From Sphingomonas insulae (lineage in GTDB: Bacteria; Pseudomonadota; Alphaproteobacteria; Sphingomonadales; Sphingomonadaceae): DNA of 64,000 nt. Made by a program: the position numbers and the translations under genes. Below are positions 46,315 to 56,032 of the stretch, one piece after another. Positions within the stretch are counted from its first letter, which is position 1. Every line of letters starts with the position of its first letter. The stretch covers positions 2,577,001 to 2,641,000 of the forward strand of contig NZ_CP048422.1 in assembly GCF_010450875.1 (NCBI RefSeq), read 5' to 3'. A model generated the notes under the pieces. It saw only the letters and a list, made by a program, of their open reading frames with translations. It was not told where the DNA came from and searched no databases.

Positions 46315-47490
46315 ATGCATATCCACCCGTTGATTACAGACAGCGCCACGCTCGCCAATCTGTGTGCCCGCCTCGCCGATGCCGACTTCATCACCGTCGA
46401 CACGGAATTCATGCGCGAGAGCACCTATTACCCCGAACTCTGCCTGATCCAGATCGCCGACGCGAACGAAGCGGCGGCGATCGATCCGATGGCGCCGGGA
46501 CTCGACATGACGCCGTTGCTGCAGCTGCTGACCGACAACCAGGATGTGCTGAAGGTCGTCCACGCCGGCGGGCAGGATATCGAGATCATCTACAACCTGA
46601 CCGGCAAGACCCCGCATCCGCTGTTCGACACGCAGGTGGCGGCGATGGCGCTGGGGCAAGGCGAACAGATCGGCTATTCCAATCTGGTCGACAGCTGGCT
46701 GGGCATCGTCGTCGACAAGGGCGCGCGGTTCACCGACTGGGCACGGCGGCCGCTGGACGCGCGCCAGATCGAATATGCGATCGGCGACGTCACCCATCTG
46801 GCCAAGATCTTTCCGATGATGCTGGAACGGCTGCGCAAGACCGGGCGCGGCGTGTGGCTGGACCAGGAAATGGAGCGGCTCGCCGATCCCGCCAATTACG
46901 CGAACGATCCCGACCAGGCGTGGAAGCGGGTCCGCATCTCGGGCCGCAAGCCCGACGTGCTCGGCCGGCTGAAGGCGCTGGCTCGGTGGCGCGAGTTGGA
47001 GGCGCAGGGCAAGGACCTGCCGCGCGGGCGCATCGTCAAGGACGAGACGCTGGGCGACCTCGCCGGCCACCCGCCGCGCAAGCAGGCCGACCTCGCCAAG
47101 GTCCGCGGCCTGTCGGCGACCTGGGCATCGAACGACATCGGCGGTCGGCTGATGGATGCGCTTGAGAATGCCGCGCCGCTGTCGAGCGACGAACTGCCGC
47201 CGCGCGACGATCGCAAGCCCGGCCTCGGCAAGGATGGCGCCCTGGTCGCCGACCTGCTGAAGCTGCTGCTCAAGATCCGGGCGCGCGACATCGACGTGGC
47301 ATCGCGCCTGCTGGCGCGGTCCGAAGAGCTGGAGGCGCTGGCCGCAGGTGTCCGCACCGGCCTGCCGATGCTGGAGGGCTGGCGTTTCGATCAGTTCGGC
47401 CGGGATGCGCTGGACCTGGTCGAGGGACGGCTGGGCTTCGCCGTCAACGGCGGCAAGCTCAAGATGACGCGAACGGAAGAGGTGGCGTGA
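46315..47490 (+). CDS. rnd: ribonuclease D
   Basis: 391 residues from ATG 46315. DEDD 3'-5' exonuclease acting in tRNA 3' maturation: ExoI motif [15 protein letters not shown], Exo[17 protein letters not shown], and Exo[16 protein letters not shown] helices follow ([23 protein letters not shown] region, about residues 215-290). The frame stays open upstream as antisense of aspS, so the start is set by the family N-terminus. Its stop overlaps the next ATG (TGATG). Confidence 0.95.
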   Translation: MHIHPLITDSATLANLCARLADADFITVDTEFMRESTYYPELCLIQIADANEAAAIDPMAPGLDMTPLLQLLTDNQDVLKVVHAGGQDIEIIYNLTGKTPHPLFDTQVAAMALGQGEQIGYSNLVDSWLGIVVDKGARFTDWARRPLDARQIEYAIGDVTHLAKIFPMMLERLRKTGRGVWLDQEMERLADPANYANDPDQAWKRVRISGRKPDVLGRLKALARWRELEAQGKDLPRGRIVKDETLGDLAGHPPRKQADLAKVRGLSATWASNDIGGRLMDALENAAPLSSDELPPRDDRKPGLGKDGALVADLLKLLLKIRARDIDVASRLLARSEELEALAAGVRTGLPMLEGWRFDQFGRDALDLVEGRLGFAVNGGKLKMTRTEEVA

Positions 47491-47789
47491 TGCGGACGTT
47501 GGTCATGGGGTTACCGCTGTTGGTCGCAGCAGGTCTCGTACAGGGGTGCACGACGATGGAGCCGCCGGCGGCGCCACGCGGGCCATGCGTCGTCGACGGC
47601 CGCGTGAAGATGCGATTCGCCGGCGTCAAGTTCCGGGCACGGATGCGGCCCGAGATCGAGCAGGCGACGAACGCGGCGATGTCGCGCGTGCTGCGCCCGG
47701 GCGATGCCGCAACGATGGATTTCCGGGCGGACCGGCTCAACATCCTGCTGGACGATGGCGGCCTGATCGACGGCCTGCGCTGCGGGTAA
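47490..47789 (+). CDS. I78-family peptidase inhibitor lipoprotein
   Basis: 99 residues. The lipoprotein-type signal ends about Cys20 ([10 protein letters not shown]). The mature domain ends with the hallmark of peptidase inhibitor family I78: [20 protein letters not shown] then LIDGLRCG. Such proteins inhibit serine proteases in the periplasm or outer membrane. The ATG overlaps the rnd stop by one base, so it is coupled to rnd translation. Confidence 0.8.
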   Translation: MRTLVMGLPLLVAAGLVQGCTTMEPPAAPRGPCVVDGRVKMRFAGVKFRARMRPEIEQATNAAMSRVLRPGDAATMDFRADRLNILLDDGGLIDGLRCG

Positions 47790-47950
47790 CGTCGATTGTT
47801 CGCGCGACGTAGCGAATACGGGACAAAGACGAAATATCGGCCTGCCTGGCGCCTTCCGGTGCCGGGCATGTAACGGGCCAGCCGTTCAAAAGCGCATCGC
47901 GCGCTGGCCCCCGGTGGTGTCGCGCTCTCCCGTCTTTGCGCGAACCATCC

Positions 47951-49417
47951 CTATGCGGCAGCCTCCACGACCGCCTTTCGCCTGAGGGCGGTCGCGAGCG
48001 CCGCATGGCGACGCTCGACCGTCTCGGCGTATAGCGCACGATCGGTGTCCGAAAGGGCCAGCGCCACGAGACCGGGCCGCAGCGCCAGCCTTGCCCGCTG
48101 CAATGGTCCCGCAAGGCCGCCGCTGAAGCGCTGGCCGAGGCGGATCGCGAGGCCCCACTGGATCGCCAGTGCGATCTGGCCGGCGTTGGCGAGGCCGGTG
48201 AGGACCGGATGGGGCACGATGCTGCCGCCAAGGCTGGTATGGAGCGCCTGCGCCAGCATCGCACGTCCGGCGATGTCGATCGCGACCCAATTGCCATGCA
48301 GCGCAATCTCGAAACCGCGTTCGTCGCGGAATTCCGGATTGGCACGCCAACCGGTGTCGGCAAGCAGGCAGGCCGCGTGGCGGATGCGGACGAGTTGCGG
48401 ATCGTCGTCGGCGAACAGCGGCGCGATCCAGTCGGCGAGCAGGTCACCGTGTTCGGGGAAGCGGCCGAGCAGCCGCCCCTCCTCGCCGGTCGCGACGATC
48501 AGGGGATCGAGCGCGCGCGTCGGTGCATCGAGTGCGGCGTACAGCAGCCCCTCGCGCAGGCCCGAACTGGATGCGATCGCGCTGCCCGTGCCGAGTTCGC
48601 GCATCACGACGGCGAGCAGGGCGGTTGCATCGCCGAGCTGGCCGGCGCGGACCGATGACATGCCAGGCACCGCGCGCAGCCGCGGCTTCGACAGATGCGC
48701 GATGCTGCGCCCCAGCCGCCCGATCGTTTCCGGCGCCAGCGCATAGCCGTGGATGATCGGCAGCGGATAATGCGTCAGGCTCATGTCCAGCCGCGCGAGC
48801 GCGCGCCACGATCCGCCGACCATGTAGAGCGGCAGGCCCCTGCCCCGTCCCGTCCAGCCCGCCTCGCGGATCAGGCGGGTGACGTGACGGTCGAATCCGG
48901 GGCCGCGCCCCTGCCGCAAGCCTGCGATGCGCAGCACGCCGAGCGGAAAGGACACGCGATCGGTGACGGTGCCCGCGACGACGCGGACCAGTTCGAGGCT
49001 GCCGCCGCCCAGATCGCCGACGATCCCGTCCGCATCGGGGATGGCGGAGAGGACGCCCATGCCGGATGCGGTCGCCTCCTGCTCACCGGACAGCAATTCG
49101 ACCGTGAGGCCCAGGTCGCTGGCCGCCTCGATCAGCCGCTGGCCGTTGCTGGCATCGCGGACCGCGGCGGTGGCGACGGTGCGCAGGCGCGCGTCCATCT
49201 CGCGCGCAACGGCGGCGAAACGGCGTAGTGCACCGACCGCGAGCCTGAGGCTTTCGGCGTCGATCGCACCCGTCGCGGCAAGGCTGCGACCAAGGCCTGC
49301 CATGACCTTTTCGTTGAACAGGGTCGCCGGTACGCGCGGATGACCCTGATAGACGACCAGCCGCACCGAATTGGAGCCGATGTCGATGATGCCGGTGCGG
49401 GGATAGCCGCCGCTCAT
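47951..49417 (-). CDS. ppx: Ppx/GppA family exopolyphosphatase
   Basis: 488 residues of the actin-like ATPase superfamily. Phosphate loop 1 is IIDIGSNSVRLVVY; the second loop is GDLGGGSLELV. Glu in LSGEQEATAS is a likely catalytic residue. The C-terminal helical domain resembles the HD-like region of long-form Ppx. It degrades polyphosphate or pppGpp. It lies 120 nt after ppk1 on the same strand, the classic ppk-ppx pairing of opposing activities. Confidence 0.94.
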   Translation of the reverse strand: MSGGYPRTGIIDIGSNSVRLVVYQGHPRVPATLFNEKVMAGLGRSLAATGAIDAESLRLAVGALRRFAAVAREMDARLRTVATAAVRDASNGQRLIEAASDLGLTVELLSGEQEATASGMGVLSAIPDADGIVGDLGGGSLELVRVVAGTVTDRVSFPLGVLRIAGLRQGRGPGFDRHVTRLIREAGWTGRGRGLPLYMVGGSWRALARLDMSLTHYPLPIIHGYALAPETIGRLGRSIAHLSKPRLRAVPGMSSVRAGQLGDATALLAVVMRELGTGSAIASSSGLREGLLYAALDAPTRALDPLIVATGEEGRLLGRFPEHGDLLADWIAPLFADDDPQLVRIRHAACLLADTGWRANPEFRDERGFEIALHGNWVAIDIAGRAMLAQALHTSLGGSIVPHPVLTGLANAGQIALAIQWGLAIRLGQRFSGGLAGPLQRARLALRPGLVALALSDTDRALYAETVERRHAALATALRRKAVVEAAA

Positions 49418-49537
49418 CGCCGCCGTCCCGCGATCACGCCTCGCGGCGGAACGGCACCGGGGTGGCGGGGACGGCGAGGAACAATAGGGAGAACCATCTG
49501 CCGGCTTGTGGCGGGTTCGACCGGGCGCAACAACCCG

Positions 49538-51703
49538 CTATCGCCGCCGTCGCAAGGCCAGCGTCGGGACCGCATCGCTTTCGGCCAGCGCCGTGCCGCG
49601 GCCCGACAGCGATGGATTGATCATGAAATAGCGGTGCAGGTTGAACGGCTTGTCCCCCGGCACCTCGCGCACGTAACGGCCGTCCGCCTCCAGCTCCCAG
49701 CTCTGTTCGCTATCGATCAAATTGGCGACCATGACCTGGTCGAGCACCTGGTCGTGCACGGTCGGATTTTCGATCGGCAGCATGTATTCGACGCGCCGGT
49801 CGAAATTGCGCGGCATCCAGTCGGCCGACGAGATGAATACGCGCGCACCGTCGTTGGGCAACGCCGCGCCGTTGCCGAAGCAGAAGATGCGGCTGTGTTC
49901 CAGGAACCGGCCGATGATCGATTTTACCCGGATGTTCTCGGACATGCCGGGGACGCCCGGCCGCAGGCAGCAGATACCGCGGATGATGAGTTCGATGGCG
50001 ACGCCCGCGCCGCTCGCCTCGTACAATTTGTCGATGATCGCCGGATCGACCAGGCTGTTCATCTTCGCCCATACCGCCGCTTCCTTGCCGGCACGGGCAT
50101 TGGCGATCTCCACGTCGATCAGGTCGAGCAGCTTGCGGCGCAGGTCGCGCGGCGACAGGCTAAGCTTGGTGATGTCGGTCGGCTCGACGTAGCCGGTGAC
50201 GTAGTTGAACATCTGCGCCGCGTCGCGCCCCATGCGCGGGTCGGCGGTGAAGAACGACAGGTCGGTATAGATGCGGGCGGTCACGGGGTGATAATTGCCC
50301 GTGCCGAAGTGACAATAGGTCCGGAATTGCCCGCCCTCGCGGCGGACCACCATCGACACCTTGGCGTGCGTCTTCCATTCGAGGAAGCCGTAGACGACCT
50401 GCACCCCGGCGCGTTCCAGCGCGCTGGCCCACAGGATGTTCTGCTCCTCATCGAAGCGGGCGCGCAGTTCGACGACCGCGGTCACCGACTTGCCCGCCTC
50501 CGCCGCGGCGATCAGCGCGTTGATGACCGCGGGCTGCTTGCCGGCGCGATACAGCGTCTGCTTGATCGCGATGACGTCCGGATCCTGCGCCGCCTGCTTG
50601 AGGAAGGCGAGGACGACGTCGAACGTCTCATAGGGATGATGGACGACGATGTCCTTGGCGCGGATCGCCGCGAAACAGTCGCCGCCGAATTCACGGATGC
50701 GTTCGGGAAAGCGGGGGACGAAGGGCAGGAACTTGAGGTCGGGGCGATCCTCGTCGATCACGGCATCGAGGTCGCCGATGCTCAGCAGGTTGCCGCTTTC
50801 GGTGATCGTCGCGTCGGCGCCGCCCAGTTCGTCGCGCAGCACCTGCGCCAGCGCATCGGGCATGCCCGTTTCCAGCTCCAGCCGGATGACGCGCCCGCGC
50901 CGCCGCCGCTTGATCGCATTGGCGAAATAGCGGACGAGGTCCTCGGCCTCCTCGTCGATCTCGATGTCGCTGTCGCGCAGCACCCGGAACGCCGCGGCGC
51001 CGACCAGCGTATAGCCGGGGAACAGGACCGGCGCGAAACGCTTCAGCAGCGCCTCGATCGACACATAGCGCGCCGGATCGCCGGGCAGGCGCACGAATCG
51101 CGGCGCACTCGCCGGGATCATCACCAGCTCGCGCACCGGCTCGCCATCCGAATCGCGAACGACATCGAACATCACCGACAGCCCCTTGTTGGGGATGAAC
51201 GGAAACGGATGCGCCGGGTCGAGCGCCTGCGGGGTCAGGATCGGAAAGATCTGTTCGCGGAAATGCGTCTCCAGCCATTCCGCCGCCTCGGCATCCACCT
51301 CGTCGCGGCGCAGGACGTGGAGGCCGGCCTCGTCGAGCAGCGTGCGCAGGTCGCCCCACACCGCCTGCTGGCTCGCCATCAGCGCGTCGGCCTCGGTCGT
51401 GATCGCCGCAAGTTGTTGCCCCGGCGTCAATCCGTCAGAGGATCGGCGGTCCACGTCCTTCATCTGCTGGCCCTTCAGGCCGGCGACGCGGACCATGAAG
51501 AACTCGTCGAGATTGTTGCCGGAAATCGACAGGAAGCGCAGCCGTTCGAGCAGCGGATGCGCCGGATTGCACGCCTCTTCCAGCACGCGGCGATTGAAGG
51601 CCAGCCACGACAGTTCGCGATTGAAATACCGGTCGTTGACCTCGGGGACGAAGGGATCGTCGTCGGCGGCGGACAAATGCGAAAGATGGGCTGGGCGTGT
51701 CAT
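49538..51703 (-). CDS. ppk1: polyphosphate kinase 1
   Basis: 721 residues from ATG 51703. N-terminal domain: RYFNRELSWLAFNRRVLEEA; then FLSISGNNLDEFFMVRVAGL. The phospho-histidine region is YCHFGTGNYHPVTARIYTD, and the C-terminal catalytic part has LIIRGICCLRPGVPG and FISSADWMPRNFDRRVE. It makes polyphosphate from ATP at the membrane. It begins 2 nt after the hdaA stop, so the two are co-translated. Another, unrelated kinase (PPK2) lies about 8 kb upstream. Confidence 0.97.
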   Translation of the reverse strand: MTRPAHLSHLSAADDDPFVPEVNDRYFNRELSWLAFNRRVLEEACNPAHPLLERLRFLSISGNNLDEFFMVRVAGLKGQQMKDVDRRSSDGLTPGQQLAAITTEADALMASQQAVWGDLRTLLDEAGLHVLRRDEVDAEAAEWLETHFREQIFPILTPQALDPAHPFPFIPNKGLSVMFDVVRDSDGEPVRELVMIPASAPRFVRLPGDPARYVSIEALLKRFAPVLFPGYTLVGAAAFRVLRDSDIEIDEEAEDLVRYFANAIKRRRRGRVIRLELETGMPDALAQVLRDELGGADATITESGNLLSIGDLDAVIDEDRPDLKFLPFVPRFPERIREFGGDCFAAIRAKDIVVHHPYETFDVVLAFLKQAAQDPDVIAIKQTLYRAGKQPAVINALIAAAEAGKSVTAVVELRARFDEEQNILWASALERAGVQVVYGFLEWKTHAKVSMVVRREGGQFRTYCHFGTGNYHPVTARIYTDLSFFTADPRMGRDAAQMFNYVTGYVEPTDITKLSLSPRDLRRKLLDLIDVEIANARAGKEAAVWAKMNSLVDPAIIDKLYEASGAGVAIELIIRGICCLRPGVPGMSENIRVKSIIGRFLEHSRIFCFGNGAALPNDGARVFISSADWMPRNFDRRVEYMLPIENPTVHDQVLDQVMVANLIDSEQSWELEADGRYVREVPGDKPFNLHRYFMINPSLSGRGTALAESDAVPTLALRRRR

Positions 51704-51705
51704 AA

Positions 51706-52338
51706 TCAGGTCATAGGCAGCAACGGTTGCGGTTGCGTGACGATCCCTGCCGCGGTCAAAACACTTCTGGCGAGCGCGATCGACAGGCGCTTGCGGCTTT
51801 CCAGCACCTCCTGGTCCAGCGCATCGACCACCCGCTGGATGACGATATGGCTGCGTTCGATGCGGGTGCTGAGCCAGCTGACCAGGTCGGGCCGCGCATC
51901 GAGGCCGCGGCGGTGGAACAGGTGCGCCAGCAGCGCCGCGATCAGTTCGTCGTCCGGCACGCCGATCGCCGCATGCGGGCTGGCGGCAAGGCGCGAGCGA
52001 AGGTCGGGCAACCGCACCGCCCAGGTCGGCGGCAGCGAATCGGCGACGATGACGAGCGGCCGCCGCTCCGCCTGCGCCTGGTTCCAGGCGTGGAAGATAT
52101 GCGCTTCCGGCACGGTTTCCGCATCGTCGATGATGCTGCCGTTGCTCTTGGCGGCGAACACGCGCGCCAGCAGGCTGCGCCCCGATTTGCGCGGACCGGT
52201 CAGCACCGCGGCCATCACCGGCCACGTCGCCCAATGTTCCAGCGTCTGCGCCGCCCGCAGGTTGGAATTGGTGATGAGGAAGGCATCGTCCTTGGGGTCG
52301 GCCGGCCATCCCAGCGGGAGTGCGAGCTGATTGGTCAC
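51706..52338 (-). CDS. hdaA: DnaA-related regulatory protein HdaA
   Basis: 210 residues from GTG 52338 (N-terminus TNQLALPLGWPAD; the QLxLPL clamp-binding motif is present as QLALPL). A DnaA-like AAA+ domain has a Walker A-like loop (GPRKSGRS) and IIDDAETVP, ending in helices like the DnaA lid (HRRGLDARPDLVSWL, RSHIVIQRVVDALD). HdaA with the sliding clamp promotes ATP hydrolysis on DnaA and limits re-initiation in alphaproteobacteria. It lies 4 nt after the DUF2066 gene and 2 nt before ppk1. The longer frame to 52482 would run into the upstream gene. Confidence 0.92.
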   Translation of the reverse strand: MTNQLALPLGWPADPKDDAFLITNSNLRAAQTLEHWATWPVMAAVLTGPRKSGRSLLARVFAAKSNGSIIDDAETVPEAHIFHAWNQAQAERRPLVIVADSLPPTWAVRLPDLRSRLAASPHAAIGVPDDELIAALLAHLFHRRGLDARPDLVSWLSTRIERSHIVIQRVVDALDQEVLESRKRLSIALARSVLTAAGIVTQPQPLLPMT

Positions 52339-52342
52339 CGCC

Positions 52343-53596
52343 CTACCCCGCCGGCCGATCGTCGGTCGGCAGGTTGGGCGGCAGCAGCTGCGGCGCGCGG
52401 CGGATGCGCAGCGTCTGGCCCGAACCGGTGACCTGATAGCCCCGCACCTCCAGCGCCGCCCGCAGGGCATCGGGATCGCCATCGTAGGTGACGCGCATCA
52501 GCGACAATCCGCCCAGCGCCAGGCTGGTGGTGGTCGCCGCGCGCACGCCCGCGATGCCGCGCACCAGCCCTTCGGTATTGGCGACGGCACTGGCGCTCGG
52601 CGTGTCGAACTGCACGGTGACGGCGATCCCCGCATTGGCGGGCGCGGTGTCGCCGACGATCTCGGCCAGCGTCTCGCCGCTCGCCGCATCGTCGTTGGCA
52701 TCGGGATCGATCAACGGTTCGGGCTCGGGCGGCGGCGACAGCGTCGGATCGAGGCCCAGCGCACCCCCGCGCAGCGCCTGCTGGAACAGCCCGTCCATCC
52801 GCGCGACGCCGGTATCGAGCAGCTGCGGCAGGCCCGCCGCGCTGCCGACCCGCAGGGTAAAGCTGCCGATCAGGTCGTTGTCGGGACCATGGCGCGCCTG
52901 GAACACGCCGATGATCGGCCCGCCCGGATAGCTGCGGTACAGGCGCACCACCGGGATGAGGATGTCGGCCGCACCATATTGGTCGATGATCGTGCGCCAC
53001 CACCCCCGACCGGGCCGCGCGATCTGGCCGGCATTCAGCAGCAGCGAATCGGCGCCGGTACCGGACGGGCGGACATAATCGATCGCGCTGTTGCCGGTGC
53101 GAAAGCGTGCCCACGCCTCCTGCCAGTCGTTGCGCTGTTCGAACACGGTCTCCACCCCGCCCGACACCTGCAACGGCACGAGCAGCATCGGGCGCGACCG
53201 GTCGGAATAGGCGCTGATCCCCAGCACCGATGCGGCGCGACCGCGGTCGAACAGCACGCCCAGCCGGGCGATATAGCGCGTCGGGCCGATCTGTTCGTGT
53301 TCGACGACGATGCCCGATACGAGCTGGTCGAGCGTGCCGTCGGACACCAGCCCGCCGCCGCCGCCCAGCCGGCGCGACAATTGCACCCACGCCTTGCGCT
53401 GGGCCAGTCGCCAGCCACCCAGCCGCGCGGCCTCCGCCGTCTTGGCCGCGACATCGACACCGACGCCGCTGACCTCGAAATCGCCCGAACTGTCGACCGG
53501 CGCGACGCCGCGCCCCCCCTCGATCTGGGCAAGCGCACCCGCGCCGAGCAGCAATGCGGCACTGGCCAGCGACGAAAACAGAATACGGTTGCGCAT
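52343..53596 (-). CDS. DUF2066 domain protein, exported
   Basis: 417 residues from ATG 53596 with a signal peptide (MRNRILFSSLASAALLLGAG). The mature part contains a DUF2066-like region (FEVSGVGVDVAAKTAEAARL, QRKAWVQLSRRLGG, ARLGVLFDRGRAASVLG). An acidic Pro-rich linker (PPPEPEPLIDPDANDD, about residues 290-305) precedes a C-terminal domain with repeated beta-type segments. The function is unknown. It is first in the operon with hdaA, ppk1 and ppx, a linkage seen in other sphingomonads. Confidence 0.82.
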   Translation of the reverse strand: MRNRILFSSLASAALLLGAGALAQIEGGRGVAPVDSSGDFEVSGVGVDVAAKTAEAARLGGWRLAQRKAWVQLSRRLGGGGGLVSDGTLDQLVSGIVVEHEQIGPTRYIARLGVLFDRGRAASVLGISAYSDRSRPMLLVPLQVSGGVETVFEQRNDWQEAWARFRTGNSAIDYVRPSGTGADSLLLNAGQIARPGRGWWRTIIDQYGAADILIPVVRLYRSYPGGPIIGVFQARHGPDNDLIGSFTLRVGSAAGLPQLLDTGVARMDGLFQQALRGGALGLDPTLSPPPEPEPLIDPDANDDAASGETLAEIVGDTAPANAGIAVTVQFDTPSASAVANTEGLVRGIAGVRAATTTSLALGGLSLMRVTYDGDPDALRAALEVRGYQVTGSGQTLRIRRAPQLLPPNLPTDDRPAG

Positions 53597-53835
53597 CGTG
53601 TGCGCCTTTTGGCGAAGCGGACGGGGAAAACCAAGCGGCATGTGTGGCAACGCGCGCCCGGCATCGTGAGGGCGGGTGCCGGAGGTGCAGGCGTACCTCG
53701 CCCGCCAGCGGCGGCTAGCCCTCGCGCCCTAACGAATAACCGTCTTGCTGAAGTATATGCGGACGAACTGCTTTCAGCCCTCGCCAAGGCATAGCTGCAG
53801 TTGTTGGCGCCGCATAATAGCCGTAACGATGCGCA

Positions 53836-54186
53836 ATGGTAAAGAAACGCAGGACAGCGCTGTTCGGCTTGGTCGCAGCGTCTGGCGTGATCGGGTCACC
53901 GGGCTTGGCGGCCGCCATGCGCGATCCTGACGAGACGCTGCCAGCAACGGTTTACATGGCCGCGCAATCGACATGTCAGATCAGCTTCGTCCATCAGACG
54001 TTTAGTCTTCCTGCCGATCAGGAAAGCATGGTGGCGGCCCTGCGAAAGCTCCGGAAGCACTGGCGCGCGCTGTCAATCTCCGGACCCGCACAGACGCCAT
54101 ACAAATGCATCGGCGGCGCGATTTACCTCGCGCAGTCGAGCGGCTTCCAGACCGTCCAGTTCAAGGCGCAGACAGAAGGTCGCTGA
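53836..54186 (+). CDS. hypothetical secreted protein
   Basis: 116 residues with a likely signal peptide (MVKKRRTALFGLVAASGVIG then SPGLAAA). The mature domain has two cysteines (STCQISF and PYKCIGG) that could form a disulfide. I recognise no family, though the alternating pattern ending FQTVQFKAQTEGR looks like a small alpha/beta domain. It lies in the accessory patch between the DUF2066 and purM genes. Lysine and arginine codons and lower GC than the neighbours are noticeable. Confidence 0.6.
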   Translation: MVKKRRTALFGLVAASGVIGSPGLAAAMRDPDETLPATVYMAAQSTCQISFVHQTFSLPADQESMVAALRKLRKHWRALSISGPAQTPYKCIGGAIYLAQSSGFQTVQFKAQTEGR

Positions 54187-54321
54187 ACGCGCATGTTCGG
54201 ACGTCAGCGGAATGTCCGACGCGGCAATAGCGGCTCGGCCGCTTTCGGCTCTCCAGCCCGGAAAGCTGCCATCAAATGGGCGCCCAACACATCAGCCTTT
54301 TGCACCAGTGGATGCCCGGCC

Positions 54322-54846
54322 TTAACCCGGACTGGTCACAAGATCGACGATCTGTCCCAGCTTGCCGACGAGCCGACCGGTCCAATCGACCCGTCGGGTT
54401 CGCCCGGACGTGACGATCTCCATCGTCGAAGCGTAACCTCCTATCGACAGATCGCCGCCGCTAACCTTCTCGAGATAGGCCTGACGGTCGCCCAGCAAAC
54501 GATCGAGCGCTTTTCCCTTATCCGGGGTCAGTATCGTTTTCGATGCGGAAAGCGGATGGGGCTCTATCGCCAGCAATCCCGGCCCTTCCTCTCCCGCCCG
54601 CTCGACCGTCCACTGCCCGTCTTTGCTTCGCGAGGCGACGATGCTCCATTCGGTTCTCGTATGATGCTGTGCGACACCATGGATAATAATCATGGTGTCA
54701 GTCGCAGGCAGCACCACGCCAAGGCGAGCGCGCAATGCGTCCCCGGGGTGCTGCGAACGCTCGACAGCACCCTGTGGAGGCGCTGCACCGAGCGAGGAGG
54801 TGGCGCAAAGCATCATCAGCGCGATCGAAGAGGGGATCTTGGTCAT
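54322..54846 (-). CDS. hypothetical secreted protein
   Basis: 174 residues with a signal peptide (MTKIPSSIALMMLCATSSLG, cleavage after GAA). The mature part alternates charged and hydrophobic stretches, such as GVAQHHTRTEWSIVASRSKD and GYASTMEIVTSGRTRRVDWT. No cysteines occur after the signal. I recognise no family. It is convergent with the 53836 gene. Its sequence style (single secreted domain, no partner) fits an accessory gene. Confidence 0.6.
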   Translation of the reverse strand: MTKIPSSIALMMLCATSSLGAAPPQGAVERSQHPGDALRARLGVVLPATDTMIIIHGVAQHHTRTEWSIVASRSKDGQWTVERAGEEGPGLLAIEPHPLSASKTILTPDKGKALDRLLGDRQAYLEKVSGGDLSIGGYASTMEIVTSGRTRRVDWTGRLVGKLGQIVDLVTSPG

Positions 54847-55059
54847 CCAGCCAGCCTGACGAACCCCACCCGGGTCGGCAAGTGGCGCCTCGCGATCGTC
54901 CGGTTACCTTGCCCGGTAAAAAGCCTGACTTTGCACCGGGAATATCCGGGATTGGGGTAAGCGGGCATGGGTATCGTTTCGCAAACTGCGGGTATGACAG
55001 GTCCACCCAGTGGCCGAAAACCGCGGGCGCGGCGGAGGTATCTCCGCCGCAGTCTATTG

Positions 55060-55353
55060 TCAGTCTCCTTGTGAGTCACATAGGCGGGACCGAGCGGTGC
55101 ACCCGTCGCCGGGCGGGTATGGGGAATCCCACCGCCAGGAACCGCCACCATCCGGTTCTGAGGGTGGGCAGTTCTGGCCAAGTTCGAAAAGACAAGATTC
55201 ATACGAGTCGTAGCCGCCATGCTCAGCAGAGCTGCACAAGCGATGCATGTCGTTGCAAACTTGATTTGGGACGTTGACGACCTGTGCATTCGCGCTGCCC
55301 TGAAGCGCAAAGATCGCTACAACACATGACATAAATGATGAAAGCTTTTTCAA
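55060..55353 (-). CDS. small cysteine-rich secreted protein with a TTG start
   Basis: 97 residues if translation starts at TTG 55353, preceded by GAGGAG six bases upstream; the first residues then read KKLSSF and MSCVVAIFALQGSANAQ, a textbook signal peptide. The mature part of about 75 residues has six cysteines (NQVCNDMHRLC, YESCLFELGQNC, DGCTARSRLC). This suggests three disulfides. No upstream ATG gives a sensible leader. I recognise no family. Codon use is more AT-rich than in neighbouring genes. Confidence 0.55.
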   Translation of the reverse strand: MKKLSSFMSCVVAIFALQGSANAQVVNVPNQVCNDMHRLCSSAEHGGYDSYESCLFELGQNCPPSEPDGGGSWRWDSPYPPGDGCTARSRLCDSQGD

Positions 55354-56032
55354 ATATAGTCTCCTCTTGGATACGGCGGCGTGCGACCATTTGCGTCCGC
55401 TCACTGTATTCTCGAATTCGAAGATGGCAAGGCCCATCGCACCAGTTCGGCATGGGTAGGCAAGGCGCTGACATTGCTCATCTTCTAGGGCGGAAAGGTC
55501 GGGCCGAGCTGCTAGCGGGATCAGTATAGTCTGCCTATGTTCCAAGACGGGAGTGTCATGGAGCAGACGAGACTGGGTGCCGTTCCGCGGCGTGTTGAAG
55601 CGCTGGCATACATTATCAAGCGTTCACAGCCGGTCCAGCACCACGAAGCTCGTGCGAATAGGAAGAGACGGCTCAGACCCTCCTTCCACCGCCACTATAT
55701 ACCTGCAATCCAACCAATAACGCTTCGATCGTCATCGCCTCCGGGACCAGCGGCTCACCACGATCGCCCCCCCACACCGAGCCACAGCAGCGATAACCGC
55801 TGTCCTACACGCCGCCGCCACCCTACATCGTCGCCATGCCCTCGGCCCCCGCCCGCTCCGTCCACCGCACCTGCGGGAGCGTGCGGGGGTGCGTTTCGAC
55901 GGTGACGTACCGTCAACTTCGGCAACTTCCGCACGCGAATCATCCCGGCATCGGCAACCCGGCGCCATCCCCGCCCCCGCTGCGCGGTTCGGCATTGCCA
56001 GTGTCGCCGCGGGATCGTAGCAGGCTGGCCGG
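55354..56032. other. intergenic region without a supported gene
   Basis: Between the TTG-start secreted gene and purM. Base composition changes from comparatively AT-rich (55350-55720) to very GC-rich with C-runs (55740-56030). Frames in this stretch are low-complexity Pro/Arg/Ser and have no ribosome-binding site, so I call no gene. It must hold the purM promoter. I see no riboswitch or clear operator. Confidence 0.5.

Noticed and set aside
44104-47490. A 1128-residue plus-strand frame ending in ribonuclease D
   Set aside because: The first 737 residues are antisense to aspS and low-complexity; the gene begins at 46315.
49340-52330. A 996-residue plus-strand frame opposite ppk1 and hdaA
   Set aside because: Antisense shadow of real genes in GC-rich DNA, with Arg/His/Gln-rich composition and no domain.
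55537-55905. A 122-residue frame upstream of purM
   Set aside because: Low-complexity Pro/His/Ser sequence with no ribosome-binding site or recognisable domain.
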